From positions 59,037 through 123,036 of the forward strand of contig JAHFPN010000001.1 of assembly GCA_023269635.1 (NCBI GenBank): a DNA stretch of 64,000 nucleotides, in the 5' to 3' direction. The DNA comes from Hyphomicrobiales bacterium (GTDB lineage Bacteria; Pseudomonadota; Alphaproteobacteria; Rhizobiales; Xanthobacteraceae). The position numbers and the translations under genes are program-made. Below, one piece after another: positions 28,220 to 38,773 of the stretch. Under the pieces are notes generated by a model that searched no databases, had not been told where the DNA came from, and worked only from the letters and a program-made list of their open reading frames with translations. The number at the start of each line of letters is the position of its first letter. Positions within the stretch are counted from its first letter, which is position 1.

Positions 28220-29750
28220 CGGCGAATTCCTCTTTGCTTACGGTTCGAAGCGTGAAGCGGAATACCGAGCCCCCGCCCGGATTGGGCTCGACCGAAATCT
28301 CTCCGCCGTGGGATTCGACGATGGTGCGCGAGATCGAGAGGCCCACGCCCATCCCGTGCGGCTTGGTGGTGATGAACGGCTGAAACAGCTGAGCGGAGAT
28401 TTCCGGCGAGATGCCGGGGCCGGTGTCCGAAACAATGATCGCAACCATCGAGTTGCTCGTCGGCTCGGAACGGACGATGAGCTCGCGGCGGCGCGATCCC
28501 TCCATCGCCTCGATGGCGTTCCGCATCAGGTTGAGCAAGACCTGCTGCACCTGGACCTTGTCCGCGAGCACGAGGTCGACCGCCGGCTCGAATTGGAACC
28601 TCACCCGCACGCCGAGTTCCTTGGCGCCCACAAGCGCGAGCGCGCTTGCCTCCTCGGCGAGCTTGGTAATGCTCTCGACCCGCCGCTCACTCTCGCCGCG
28701 GGCCACGAAGTCGCGCAGCCGTCGGATGATCTGGCCGGCCCGCATCGCCTGCTCGGCGGCCTTGTCCATGGCGTCGCGCAGCGTGGCCGATCGCGGGTCG
28801 GGGCTCACCTCCAGCAGTCGCCGGGACCCCTTCATGTAGTTGGCGATCGCCGACAGCGGTTGATTGAGCTCGTGCGCCAGCGCCGAGGCCATCTCGCCGA
28901 GGGCGGTGAGCCGGGAAATATGCACGAGCTCGGACTGCAACTCCTGGAGCCTCACCTCGGTTTGCTGCCGCTCGGTCAAATCGCGGATGAAGCCGGTGAA
29001 GAAACGCTGATCGCCGGATTTCATCTCGCCGACGGCGAGTTCGATCGGAAACGTCGAGCCGTCCTTGCGTTCGCCGACGACCACGCGGCCGATGCCGATG
29101 ATCCGCCGCTCGCCCGTCTTCAGGTAGCGATCGACATGGCTGTCGTGATTCTCCCGATACGGCGAGGGCATCAGCATCTTGACGTTGCGGCCGATCGCCT
29201 CGGCCGCCGAATAGCCGAACAGCCGCTCGGCGGCGAGGCTGAAGGATTGGATGATGCCGCGCTCGTCGATGACGATCATCGCGTCGGGCACCGTGTCGAG
29301 GATCGACTTCACATGCGCCTCGCGCGCCAAGAGATCGCGCGTGGAGGCGGCGGAACGGGTTCGACTGCGGTGCAGACCCTCGCCGACCAGCGCCATGCCG
29401 ATCCCGACCACCGCGAATGCTGCCGCACTGATGAGCTCGGGGCGATCGAGACCGGTGGCGTATTGGAACGCCAGGGTGAGCAACAGGGCGAGCGCGGTCG
29501 CGAGCAGACCGGGCCCGAGACCGCCGAGCGAGCTCGCGAGCAACACGGCCGGGGCATAGAACAGGTAGCGGGCTTCGCTTCCGACCAGCGCCGCCAGCGC
29601 CGACTGGGCGGCAAACGCGATCGCGACCAGCATCAGCGCCAGCACGTAACTCGCCGCGCCGGCGCGTCCGCTGTCGGCGACGCCCTTCGAAACGAATTTG
29701 GTGCTCCGCGCGGTCAAGTCGGTCATCGAGGCAAGTCGACTATCAAGCAA
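28209..29750 (-). CDS. fixL: FixL oxygen-sensing haem-PAS histidine kinase, membrane-anchored
   Basis: N-terminal hydrophobic TM block; PAS segment [27 protein letters not shown] preserves haem His and the two Arg at the spacing known for B. japonicum FixL H200/R206/R220; kinase H-box [25 protein letters not shown]. Confidence 0.93.
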   Translation of the reverse strand: MLDSRLASMTDLTARSTKFVSKGVADSGRAGAASYVLALMLVAIAFAAQSALAALVGSEARYLFYAPAVLLASSLGGLGPGLLATALALLLTLAFQYATGLDRPELISAAAFAVVGIGMALVGEGLHRSRTRSAASTRDLLAREAHVKSILDTVPDAMIVIDERGIIQSFSLAAERLFGYSAAEAIGRNVKMLMPSPYRENHDSHVDRYLKTGERRIIGIGRVVVGERKDGSTFPIELAVGEMKSGDQRFFTGFIRDLTERQQTEVRLQELQSELVHISRLTALGEMASALAHELNQPLSAIANYMKGSRRLLEVSPDPRSATLRDAMDKAAEQAMRAGQIIRRLRDFVARGESERRVESITKLAEEASALALVGAKELGVRVRFQFEPAVDLVLADKVQVQQVLLNLMRNAIEAMEGSRRRELIVRSEPTSNSMVAIIVSDTGPGISPEISAQLFQPFITTKPHGMGVGLSISRTIVESHGGEISVEPNPGGGSVFRFTLRTVSKEEFADAQ

Positions 29751-29906
29751 GGTGCCGAAGATTTGCGGTTGGGAAAAGGCTTGGTTCTGCTCGTACGCGA
29801 TGATTATAGCCGCTCTTCCGGGATTCCCCTTATGGACAAGACCTGAATTCCGGGCCCGCGCATTGGCCGATATTCACCAGACCAACCCAACTCGGAGGAC
29901 CCGGCG

Positions 29907-30617
29907 ATGCTCACTCGGACCCTAGCCGAACCCCATACGCCCCGGACCCGCGTTTCCAATCCAGCGCCCGTCGCGAGCGCCCGTTCCCAGCCGGCCATCG
30001 GCGGGGGCCCATTGGCCGAGGTCATCGCCCTTTGTGGCGCCTTGATGTCGTTTCGGCGCAACGAGGAAATCTACGGCGAGGATGAACCGGCCGATTACGT
30101 CTACCAGGTGAAGAGCGGCGCGGTCCGGACCTACAAGCTCCTGAATGACGGCCGCCGCCAGATCGGCGCCTTTCATCTGCCGGGCGATATCTTCGGCCTG
30201 GAAGCCGGGAACGAGCACCGCCTCACGGCCGAGGCGATCTCCGACGCCACCGTCATCGTGATCAAGCGCGGCACGCTCGTTTCGCAGGCCGCGCGCAACG
30301 TCGAGATCGCCCGCGAGCTCTGGGCCTTCACCGCGCGCGCCCTCGAGCACTTGCAGAACCTGATGCTCCTGCTCGGGCGCAAGAACGCCCAGGAGCGCGT
30401 GGCCGCCTTCCTGCTCGAAATGGCAAGCCGCGCACCCGAGGCCGGCGCGGTCGAATTGCCGATGTCGCGGCAGGATATCGCCGACTATCTCGGCCTCACC
30501 ATCGAGACGGTCTCGCGCACGCTCACCCAGCTCGAGAACGCGGCGACCATCGAGCTGCCGAGCTCGCGGCGGATCCTGCTGCGGAACCGCACGGCGCTCC
30601 GCCAACTCAACGCCTGA
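29907..30617 (+). CDS. fixK: FixK/FNR-like Crp-family regulator
   Basis: cNMP-like domain VKSGAVRTYKLLNDGRRQIGAFHLPGDIFGLE and HTH MSRQDIADYLGLTIETVSRTLTQLEN (E-SR recognition helix); no N-terminal FNR-type Cys cluster. Confidence 0.9.
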   Translation: MLTRTLAEPHTPRTRVSNPAPVASARSQPAIGGGPLAEVIALCGALMSFRRNEEIYGEDEPADYVYQVKSGAVRTYKLLNDGRRQIGAFHLPGDIFGLEAGNEHRLTAEAISDATVIVIKRGTLVSQAARNVEIARELWAFTARALEHLQNLMLLLGRKNAQERVAAFLLEMASRAPEAGAVELPMSRQDIADYLGLTIETVSRTLTQLENAATIELPSSRRILLRNRTALRQLNA

Positions 30618-30705
30618 GGCTTCGGTGAAAGTAGTCGCATTCAATCGGGTTCAAGGAGCCGGACGTCCGAGCGGAGAATCGGACGTGCCGGAGAGGAGAC
30701 GACCC

Positions 30706-31401
30706 ATGCGAGCCCGCGACGTAATGACTACGCACGTGATCACCGTGGGGCCCGATGCGACGATCCAGGAAGTCGCGCAGCTCCTGCTCAAGCACCGATT
30801 TAGCGCCGTGCCGGTCGTCGACCGGCAGGGCGAACTCGTCGGCATCGTCAGCGAAGGCGACCTCTTGCGCCGCGCCGAAGTCGGGACCGATCGCCGCCGC
30901 GCCTGGTGGCTCCGGCTCCTGACCGGTGCCGAGACGCTCGCGGCCGACTACGTGAAGTCGCACTCTCGCAAGGCATCGGACGTGATGACGAAGCGCGTGA
31001 TCACCGCGACATCAGATACGCCGCTCAGCAAGATCGCGACGTTGCTCGAACGGAACTCGATCAAGCGCGTGCCCGTCGTCGATGAAGGCAAGCTGGTCGG
31101 CATCGTGACCCGGGCCAATCTCGTCCAGGCCTTCGCAACAATGCACAAGGAAGCCGCGCCCGAAGTGGCGCCGAACGACTCGGCGATCCGCGAGAAGCTA
31201 CTCGCGCAGCTGCGCACGGAGCCGTGGGCGCAATCCTGGCAGCTCAACGTGACCGTGAAGGACGGGGTCGTGGATCTCTGGGGCGTGGTGAGCTCGGATG
31301 CGGAGCGGAAAGCAGTCCGGGTCGCCGCCGAGAATACGCCGGCGGTGCGCGCGGTGAACGACCACCTGGTTCAGCAGCCGACTCAGAGCTGGGCTTATTG
31401 A
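30706..31401 (+). CDS. CBS-pair + BON domain protein (paralogue of 13146-13838)
   Basis: MRARDVMTTHVITVGPDATIQEVAQLLLKHRFSAVPVVDRQGELVGIVSEGDLL...; C-term BON. Confidence 0.9.
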   Translation: MRARDVMTTHVITVGPDATIQEVAQLLLKHRFSAVPVVDRQGELVGIVSEGDLLRRAEVGTDRRRAWWLRLLTGAETLAADYVKSHSRKASDVMTKRVITATSDTPLSKIATLLERNSIKRVPVVDEGKLVGIVTRANLVQAFATMHKEAAPEVAPNDSAIREKLLAQLRTEPWAQSWQLNVTVKDGVVDLWGVVSSDAERKAVRVAAENTPAVRAVNDHLVQQPTQSWAY

Positions 31402-31428
31402 TCGAATCCGGAATCCGGCGGCCAAGGC

Positions 31429-32130
31429 CTAGGCGGCGCGCTTGAGGAATCGTGCGCCGACCTTCAGATCCTCGACCAGCCGGCCAAATTCCGCCGCCTT
31501 AGCCCTTTCATCCTCGATGCGCAGCAGGAACGAGGGATGGATCGTCACCAGCACGCGGCCGCCGTCGGCCAGCGTGCGAACTTCGCCGCGTAGCCCGGAA
31601 ACCGTGACCGTGCGGCCGAACAGGCTGCGGGCCGCCGTCGCGCCCAGTGCCACTACGAGCGCCGGCTTCACGATCTCCCGCTCCAGGTCGAGCCACCACC
31701 TGCATCGCTCGATCTCGTAAGCGTCAGGCCGCTGGTGCAGCCGCCGCTTGCCGCGCGGTTCGAACTTGAAGTGCTTGACTGCGTTGGTCACGAACGCTTC
31801 CGCGCGGTCGATCCCGGCTTCTTCGAGCGCGCGATCAAGCACGCGGCCGGCGGGTCCGACGAAGGGTCGGCCGGTCAGGTCTTCATCGTTTCCCGGCTGC
31901 TCGCCCACGAGCATCAGCCGGGCTTTGGTCTTCCCTTCACCGGGGACCACTTGCGTGGCCTTGCGGAATAGCGGGCAGCGCGTGCAGGCGGCTTCGGCTT
32001 CGCGGAGCGCCGCAAGCGTGGTGATGGTGGTCGGCGTGGCCAAGATCGGGGTCCCGGTTGCCGCGCGGCGTGGAGATGTCCGTCGGCGTCTGGTCCGAGT
32101 ATTTGACGTGCGCAAAGCCCTGGACGTCAA
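31429..32130 (-). CDS. UdgX-like uracil-DNA glycosylase
   Basis: CTRCPLFRKATQVVPGEG, MLVGEQPGNDEDLTGRPFVGPAG, and the UdgX-type insert VKHFKFEPRGKRRLHQRP, HPSFLLR. Start codon uncertain. Confidence 0.88.
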   Translation of the reverse strand: MTSRALRTSNTRTRRRRTSPRRAATGTPILATPTTITTLAALREAEAACTRCPLFRKATQVVPGEGKTKARLMLVGEQPGNDEDLTGRPFVGPAGRVLDRALEEAGIDRAEAFVTNAVKHFKFEPRGKRRLHQRPDAYEIERCRWWLDLEREIVKPALVVALGATAARSLFGRTVTVSGLRGEVRTLADGGRVLVTIHPSFLLRIEDERAKAAEFGRLVEDLKVGARFLKRAA

Positions 32131-32167
32131 TGCGATCGGCGCCGCATGCCGACCGATGAAAGCGTAC

Positions 32168-32198
32168 GGCCCGGTGCCGGAAATCCGGGCACCGGGCC
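32168..32198 (-). terminator. Strong hairpin between minus-strand genes, possible terminator
   Basis: ggcccggtgcc-ggaaatccg-ggcaccgggcc: 11-bp perfect stem; no clear U-tract. Confidence 0.4.
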
Positions 32199-32232
32199 GC
32201 TTGGGTTAGCTCCGGCGGCTAGGCCGGCCGGA

Positions 32233-33243
32233 TCATTTCAGGAATTCGTCGGTGTAGAGGCCGTCGTAGCTCTTGAGCGCGTCCTTGGGGTCGAGCAGCT
32301 TCGCCACCAGGCTCACCTTCTGCGAGTTCTCGAGCTGCGGCACCGTCACGCGAATGTCCTTTGCATGGGCCTGCTGCGCGACCTTCCACGCGGCAGCGAG
32401 CAGGTCCGGGTCCATCCGCGAGAAGCGCTTTTTCAGGATCTCGAAGACCTCGGCCGGCTTTTCCTGGATCATCTTGGCGGCGGCGGCATAGGCACGCCCC
32501 ATGCGTGCGCACATCTCGCGCTTCTGCTGGCACACCTCGGGCCGCGTATAGACCAGCGCGTAGGCGAACGGGACCAGCTCGGGAGCGTCGAACACGGAGC
32601 TCGCCAGCATGATTGCGTCGCCCTTCACCACCGCCTGGGTCGTGAACGGCATCGAGGTGGCGTAGCCGTCGATCGCCTTGTTCTGGAGCGCGGGATACAT
32701 GGCCGGCGGATCCATCGGCGCGATGCGGACATCCTGCTCGACATCGAGGCCGCCGCGGGCGACGACGTAGCGCTCCCACGCGTGAATGATGCTGCCGACG
32801 CCCTGGATCGCGATGGTCGTGCCCTTCAGACGCTTGGCGCGCTCGACCACGGGCATCTTGTCGGTGATGCCGAGCCGTTCGGCGACGTCCTTGCGCAGCA
32901 CGAACTCCACCATCGGCCGGTCGACGAGGTTGGCGATGGCGAGGAATCTCTGTCCCTGCGCGGCGGCGCGGAGGAAGACCGGACCGGTGCCCATGGTGAA
33001 GTCCGCGCTGCCCGCGAGCACGGCGTTGGGCGAAGCCACGCCCACCAGGTTGCGGGTGGTGACTTTCAGGCCTTCCTTCTGGAAGAAGCCGGCATCCTCG
33101 GCGACGAAGTGGGCGGTAAACGTGAGCGTCAAGGCCGGTATTGCAAATACGACCTCGATCTCCTGGCTCTTGGCGGCGGTAGGACCAAACGCGGTCGTGA
33201 TCGCAAGGGCCGCGGCGGCCGCCTGATTTCGCCATTTGAACAT
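32233..33243 (-). CDS. ABC transporter substrate-binding protein (SsuA/TauA/NMT1-like)
   Basis: Signal peptide; EIEVVFAIPALTLTFTAHFVAEDAGFFQKEGLKVTTRNLVGVASPNAVLAGSADFTMG. Confidence 0.88.
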   Translation of the reverse strand: MFKWRNQAAAAALAITTAFGPTAAKSQEIEVVFAIPALTLTFTAHFVAEDAGFFQKEGLKVTTRNLVGVASPNAVLAGSADFTMGTGPVFLRAAAQGQRFLAIANLVDRPMVEFVLRKDVAERLGITDKMPVVERAKRLKGTTIAIQGVGSIIHAWERYVVARGGLDVEQDVRIAPMDPPAMYPALQNKAIDGYATSMPFTTQAVVKGDAIMLASSVFDAPELVPFAYALVYTRPEVCQQKREMCARMGRAYAAAAKMIQEKPAEVFEILKKRFSRMDPDLLAAAWKVAQQAHAKDIRVTVPQLENSQKVSLVAKLLDPKDALKSYDGLYTDEFLK

Positions 33244-33392
33244 CGCGTCCTCCCGCTTTATCGTTTCAGGCCGAAGTTCTTTAACAGGAACGGCGCCGCG
33301 TCACAACGGACGGGGCGCGGCGTTGGCGCTCGCGAATGCCGCGGCGTGCAATCGTAGCGCCGACCCCTCGGCGATGCGTGGCTGGAGTCGAG

Positions 33393-34226
33393 ATGGCGAC
33401 GCTGGAAGGAAGCCCGGACTCGAACGGCGCGATCCGCGGCGGGCGCGCGGGCGCGCTCATGCGCGAGCGCGGCGATCAATTGCTCGTGCTCGTCGTGCTG
33501 ATCGCGATCTGGCAGGCGCTCAGCATGATCTACGGGGTCTATTGGATCGGCTCGCCCTGGGGCGTGCTCGTGCGCTTCAGCGAGGGCGTGCTCAAAGGCG
33601 AGCTCCTGCGCCACACGTCCTACACGCTGTGGGAGGCGGTCGCGGGCTTCATCATCGGTGCGGTGCCGGCCGCGGCGCTGCCGTTCCTGCTCCGCCGCCG
33701 GCCGATCATCACCGCGATCCTCGATCCCTTCATGGTTGGCGGCTATGGCGCGCCAAAGCTGGCGCTGGCGCCGCTCTTCGTCCTGTGGTTCGGCATCGGC
33801 ATCGAATCCAAGGTCGCGCTCGTCGCCATCACCGTGTTTTTCATCGTCTATTTCAGCGCGCTCGCCGGCATCCGCTCGCTCGACGCCAAGCTCGTGCAGA
33901 TGGCCCAGGTCATGGGTGCGAACGAGCGCGACGTCGCCCGCCACATCGTGTTTCCGGGCGCGGTGCCCTACATCTTCACGGGTTTGCGCATCGCCATGCC
34001 CTATTCGATCGGCGGCGCGGTGATCGCCGAGCTGATCTCCGCCAATCGCGGGCTCGGTTATCTGATCCAGCTCGGCGCCATGAACTTCGACACCACCGGC
34101 GTGTTCGTCGCACTCGTCGCCGTCACCTGCATCGTGATCGTCGGCAATTGGAGCGTGAATGTGGTCGAGCGCCGGCTCTTGCGTTGGCGTCCGCCGGCGG
34201 ACCTCAAGCTCGAGACCGGGGCCTGA
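33393..34226 (+). CDS. ABC transporter permease (SsuC/TauC-like)
   Basis: Multiple TM segments; DAKLVQMAQVMGANERDVARHIVFPGAVPYIFTGLRIAM (EAA-like loop). Confidence 0.9.
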   Translation: MATLEGSPDSNGAIRGGRAGALMRERGDQLLVLVVLIAIWQALSMIYGVYWIGSPWGVLVRFSEGVLKGELLRHTSYTLWEAVAGFIIGAVPAAALPFLLRRRPIITAILDPFMVGGYGAPKLALAPLFVLWFGIGIESKVALVAITVFFIVYFSALAGIRSLDAKLVQMAQVMGANERDVARHIVFPGAVPYIFTGLRIAMPYSIGGAVIAELISANRGLGYLIQLGAMNFDTTGVFVALVAVTCIVIVGNWSVNVVERRLLRWRPPADLKLETGA

Positions 34227-34227
34227 C

Positions 34228-35025
34228 ATGGCCGGCCAGCCGCTCCTCGAAATCCATGACTTGAGCAAGCGCTTCGCGCAGCGTGCCGGCCGCGAGCCGC
34301 CGCCCTGGGTGATTCAGGACCTGAGCTTCACGGTGGGCGAAGGCGAGTTCCTGACCATCATCGGGCCGTCGGGCTCCGGCAAAACCACGCTCCTGAACAT
34401 GATCGCGCAGATCGACAGCGCGAGCGGCGGCAGCGTGCGTTTTCAGTCGCAGATCGCGCCGATCGCGGATCCGAAGGCGCTGAACCCGGGCCTCTCGTGC
34501 CAGATCGGCTACGTCACCCAGGAGGACAATCTGCTGCCCTGGCGGACGACGCTGCGGAACGTGCTGTTCCCGCTCGAAGTCCAGGGCCGGCTCAACGACG
34601 AGACTCGTGCGCACGCGCAAATGCTGATCCGCGCCGTGGGTCTCGCCGGGTTCGAGGACCACTATCCGCACGAACTCTCCGGCGGCATGCGCAAGCGCGC
34701 CTCGTTGATCCGCACGCTGGTGTACGATCCTCCAGTCATCCTGATGGACGAGCCGTTCGGCGCGCTCGACGCGCAGACCCGCGCCCAGCTCCAGGAGGAC
34801 CTGCTGCGGCTGTGGGATCTCGGCCGCAAGACCATCGTGTTCGTGACCCACGATATCGCGGAAGCCATCGCGTTGGGCGACCGCACGCTGGTGCTGACGC
34901 GGGCGCCGGCGCGCATCGCCGGCGAGCACAAGATCACGATCCCGCGGCCGCGCGACATTCGCGGCATCATGACTCATTCGGAGTTCGGCCCGCTCTATCA
35001 GCGCATCAGAGCAGAATTGCAATGA
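34228..35025 (+). CDS. ABC transporter ATP-binding protein (SsuB/TauB-like)
   Basis: GPSGSGKTTLLNMIA; ELSGGMRKRASLIRTL; LMDEPFGALDAQTR. Confidence 0.92.
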   Translation: MAGQPLLEIHDLSKRFAQRAGREPPPWVIQDLSFTVGEGEFLTIIGPSGSGKTTLLNMIAQIDSASGGSVRFQSQIAPIADPKALNPGLSCQIGYVTQEDNLLPWRTTLRNVLFPLEVQGRLNDETRAHAQMLIRAVGLAGFEDHYPHELSGGMRKRASLIRTLVYDPPVILMDEPFGALDAQTRAQLQEDLLRLWDLGRKTIVFVTHDIAEAIALGDRTLVLTRAPARIAGEHKITIPRPRDIRGIMTHSEFGPLYQRIRAELQ

Positions 35026-35840
35026 CGAGCCAGGACACCGCACTCGAGCTTACGCAGCCGTCACGGCTCCAGCGGCAATACTATGCGGTGATCGCGGGCC
35101 GCATCGGACTTGCGTTGCTCCTGCTCGCAGCCTGGAAGACCGGCGCGGACCGTGCCGGGCCGGTCTATGTCGCCGATCCCTTCCAGGTGATCGAGCGGAT
35201 ATTCGTGGACACGCAGTCGGGCGTGCTCTTGCGGCACATCTACGTGACACTCCGGCTCTCCGCGATGGGGTTTGCGATCGGCTGTTTCTTCGGTGTGGCG
35301 CTGCCGTTCCTGCTCCGCCGCATGCCGCGGCTCACCAACGCGGTCGAGCCCTACATCATGGCGTCGGTCGGCGTGCCGAAGTACGCGCTGGTGCCGCTCT
35401 TCATCTTGTGGTTCGGCATCGACGACGCGCCGAAGCTCTGGCTGGTCGGCTTGCTCGTGTTCTATCCGATCTTCATCGCGGTGTTCGCCGGCATCCGCAA
35501 CGTGGACCGGCGGCTGATCAACATGGCGCGCATCGTCGGCGCCAGCGAGACCAAGATCTCGCGCGAGGTGATCTGGAACTCGCTGCTGCCGTTCTTCTTC
35601 GCCGCGCTCAAGATCGCGCTGCCGCGCGCGGTCAGCGCCGCGATCATCGGCGAGTTCCTGGTCGGCAACGAGGGCCTCGGCTATATGATCGAGTACTCGC
35701 GCCAGAACTTCGACACCACCGGCGTGTTCGCCGGCATCGTGGTGGCGACCGCGCTGGTGCTGGTCATCAATGCGATGCTGGTGGAAGTCGACCGGCGCTT
35801 CAATGCCTGGCGGCCGACCGAGCGGCACATGGAGCTCTGA
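35022..35840 (+). CDS. Second ABC transporter permease
   Basis: DRRLINMARIVGASETKISREVIWNSLLPFFFAALKIALP; overlaps upstream stop. Confidence 0.9.
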   Translation: MTSQDTALELTQPSRLQRQYYAVIAGRIGLALLLLAAWKTGADRAGPVYVADPFQVIERIFVDTQSGVLLRHIYVTLRLSAMGFAIGCFFGVALPFLLRRMPRLTNAVEPYIMASVGVPKYALVPLFILWFGIDDAPKLWLVGLLVFYPIFIAVFAGIRNVDRRLINMARIVGASETKISREVIWNSLLPFFFAALKIALPRAVSAAIIGEFLVGNEGLGYMIEYSRQNFDTTGVFAGIVVATALVLVINAMLVEVDRRFNAWRPTERHMEL

Positions 35841-36125
35841 GGCGCGCCGGGGCCGAACTGGTAGCCTGATGTGCCGCGGCTCGGTCGGGGGCTGGCGCTT
35901 GCCGGCGGTCCCGGCACCGATCGCGCGGTGCGGCGCATGTCGGTCTAGCGTCCCGCGTGGGCCGCGTCCCCCGGTGTGCGCGAACGCGCCTTTCGACCGG
36001 CGTGCAAATGTAGTTTACTTGGACAGAGCGGTGCCGGGCCGAACGCACGCCAAAGGGCCGCGCCTTCGAGTTTCAATTCATGAAACCCGGCGGCAGACCG
36101 GGCGCGGCAGGGAGGCGACAGCACC

Positions 36126-37748
36126 ATGAGCGAAGCGGAAATCTTTGACTATGTGATCGTCGGCGCGGGAACCGCGGGCTGCATTTTGGCACGGCGCCTG
36201 ACCGAGGACGGCAAGACCAATGTCTGTCTCATCGAGGCGGGGCCGCCGGACAAGAATCCGCTCATCCACATGCCGCTCGGCTTCATTCGCATGCTGTTCG
36301 AGCCGAAATACAACTGGATGTTCATGTCGCCGCCCGACCCGAACATCAAGAACCGCCCGATGTTCGCGCCGCGCGGCAAAACGCTCGGCGGCTCGAGCTC
36401 GATCAACGGCATGATCTACATGCGCGGCCACCGGCGCGACTATGACGAGTGGGCCTCGCTCGGCAACGCGGGCTGGGCCTATGACGATATTCTTCCCTAT
36501 CTGCGCAAGCCGATGCACAACGAGAACTACAACGACGGCAAGGTGCACGATCGGAACGGGCCGTGGCACATCAAGTATCTCGAGGAGCCCAATCCGCTGA
36601 ACCACGTGTTCCTGCAGGCCGCGGAGTCGCTACAGAAGAAGCGCATTCCCGATTTCAACGCCGGCGACAACGAGGGCTTTGGCATCTACCAGGTCACCAT
36701 CTCGAACGGCCGGCGCACGACCGCGGCGACCGCGTTCCTCGATCCGATCAAGGACAGGGCGAATTTGAAGATCCTGACCGAGGTCCAGGTTTCGCGGATC
36801 GTGGTCGAGAACGGGCGCGCCACCGGCGTCGAGTTCGGCGCCAACGGCGCGCCGCGCCGGATTAACGCGCGCCGCGAGGTGATCCTGGCGGCCGGCGCCT
36901 TCCAGTCGCCGCAGGTGCTGATGCTCTCCGGCATCGGCGACGGCGCCGAGCTCAAGAAGCACGGCATCGAAGTCACGCATGCGCTGCGCGGCGTCGGCAA
37001 GAATCTGCAGGATCACATCTCCTGCCCGATCCACTTCATGAGCCCGCGCACGACGTCCTACGGCGTGTCGTTCGCGGCGATGCCGAGGATCGCGTGGAAT
37101 TTCCTGCGCTACGTGACGACCCGCAAAGGCTTCTTCGGCAACAACATCGTGGAGAGCGGGGGCTTCATCAAGACCAAGCCGATCCTCGACCGCCCCGACA
37201 TCCAGCACATCTTCGTGCCGACCCATCAGGGCAAGCCGGGCCAGCTCTTGGCCTGGGGCCACGGTTTCCGCATCACCTGCTGTCTCCTGCATCCGAAGAG
37301 CCGCGGCGAAGTGAGGCTCGCGAGTGCGAAGGTGAGCGACGCGCCGGTGATCGATTTCAAGTTCTTCTCCGATCCGCAGGGCCCGGACTCGGACATCGAG
37401 GTGCTGATCCGCGGCATCAAGGATGGGCGGCGCATCCTGACCGCGCCGGCGTTCGACTATTATCGCGGCGAGGCGGTGTGGCCGGCCGACAACGTCAAGA
37501 CCGACGACGACTATCGCGATTTCGTGCGCGAGTTCTCCTCGACCGTGTTTCACCCGGTCGGCACCTGCAAGATGGGCAAGGACGACATGGCGGTGGTCGA
37601 CGACCGGCTGCGCGTGCGTGGGCTGAAGGGCCTGCGCGTGGTCGATGCCTCGATCATGCCCACGGTCACCACCGGCAACACCAACGCGCCCACCATGGCG
37701 ATCGCGGAAAAGGGCGCGGACATGATCAAGGCCGACGCCCGCGGCTGA
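36126..37748 (+). CDS. GMC-family FAD oxidoreductase (choline/alcohol dehydrogenase type)
   Basis: [47 protein letters not shown]...[30 protein letters not shown]. Confidence 0.93.
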   Translation: MSEAEIFDYVIVGAGTAGCILARRLTEDGKTNVCLIEAGPPDKNPLIHMPLGFIRMLFEPKYNWMFMSPPDPNIKNRPMFAPRGKTLGGSSSINGMIYMRGHRRDYDEWASLGNAGWAYDDILPYLRKPMHNENYNDGKVHDRNGPWHIKYLEEPNPLNHVFLQAAESLQKKRIPDFNAGDNEGFGIYQVTISNGRRTTAATAFLDPIKDRANLKILTEVQVSRIVVENGRATGVEFGANGAPRRINARREVILAAGAFQSPQVLMLSGIGDGAELKKHGIEVTHALRGVGKNLQDHISCPIHFMSPRTTSYGVSFAAMPRIAWNFLRYVTTRKGFFGNNIVESGGFIKTKPILDRPDIQHIFVPTHQGKPGQLLAWGHGFRITCCLLHPKSRGEVRLASAKVSDAPVIDFKFFSDPQGPDSDIEVLIRGIKDGRRILTAPAFDYYRGEAVWPADNVKTDDDYRDFVREFSSTVFHPVGTCKMGKDDMAVVDDRLRVRGLKGLRVVDASIMPTVTTGNTNAPTMAIAEKGADMIKADARG

Positions 37749-37909
37749 GCCGCGGATCGAGGCCGTCGCCGATTGGCGCCGCTGCCGCATTTGGCGGCGG
37801 CGCTCCGTCTTGGCGGCGACATGCTGGCGCAGCCGCTCCCTCCCGGTGGCGATTTCAATTAGAGTTGCGGGCGCCGCGGTCGGCGCGGCGGCGTGAAGGG
37901 GAAACGGAC

Positions 37910-38767
37910 ATGGCTGAGGCTGGCAAAGGCGGCCGCGAAAGCGCGGAGCCCAAGGGCAAGACCGTGCTGGTCGAGTTCGAGAACGGCATCGCCTGGGTGA
38001 TCCTGAACCGGCCGGCGAAGCGCAACGCCATGAATCCGGAGATGAACAGCGAGATGGTGCGCGTGCTCGACGCGCTCGAAACCGACGAGCGCTGCAAGGT
38101 GCTCGTGCTCACCGGCGCCGGCGATTCGTTCACCGCCGGCATGGACCTGCGCGAATATTTCCGCTCCACCGACAAGATGCGCCACGTCGAGCGGGTGCGC
38201 ATCTATCGCGAAGCGCAGCATTGGCAGTGGGTGCGGCTGATGAACTACTACAAGCCCACGATCGCCATGGTGAACGGCTGGTGCTTCGGCGGCGCCTTCA
38301 CGCCGCTGATTTCCTGCGATCTCGCCATCGCCGCCGAGGAGGCGAAGTTCGGTCTCTCCGAGATCAATTGGGGGATCCTGCCCGGCGGCAACGTGTCGAA
38401 GGCGCTGCATCTGCTGAACCGGCGCGCCGCGCTCTACTACATCATGACCGGCGAAACTTTCGACGGAAACAAGGCCGCCGAAATGGGCCTCGTGAACGAG
38501 GCGGTGCCGCTCAAGAAGTTGCGCGCGCGCACCGTCGCGCTCGCGAACCGGCTGATGGAGAAGAACCCGACCGTGCTGCGCCAGGCCAAGGTCGCCTTCA
38601 AGAACGTCGAGCACATGCCCTGGGACGTCGCCGCCGACTACCTCAGCGCCAAGAACGAGCAGGGTATCCTGCTCGATCCCGAGCGCGGCCGCGAGCAGGG
38701 CTTGAAGCAGTTCCTCGACGACAAGTCCTATCGGCCCGGCCTTTCCGCCTACAAGCGCGGCGCGTGA
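37910..38767 (+). CDS. p-Hydroxycinnamoyl-CoA hydratase/lyase (crotonase family)
   Basis: IAWVILNRPAKRNAMNPEMN...TGAGDSFTAGMDLREYFR...YKPTIAMVNGWCFGGAF...FGLSEINWGILPGG...YYIMTGETFDGNKAAEMGLVNEAVPL...REQGLKQFLDDKSYRPGLSAYKR: close to remembered HCHL sequences. Confidence 0.9.
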   Translation: MAEAGKGGRESAEPKGKTVLVEFENGIAWVILNRPAKRNAMNPEMNSEMVRVLDALETDERCKVLVLTGAGDSFTAGMDLREYFRSTDKMRHVERVRIYREAQHWQWVRLMNYYKPTIAMVNGWCFGGAFTPLISCDLAIAAEEAKFGLSEINWGILPGGNVSKALHLLNRRAALYYIMTGETFDGNKAAEMGLVNEAVPLKKLRARTVALANRLMEKNPTVLRQAKVAFKNVEHMPWDVAADYLSAKNEQGILLDPERGREQGLKQFLDDKSYRPGLSAYKRGA

Positions 38768-38773
38768 ATTTCC

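Noticed and set aside
29751-29906. FixJ-binding site upstream of fixK
   Set aside because: Biologically expected, but I could not identify a convincing match by eye; needs an alignment with known FixJ sites.
30641-30655. TTCAATCGGGTTCAA upstream of second CBS-BON gene
   Set aside because: Wrong half-site sequence and spacing for TTGM-N6-KCAA.
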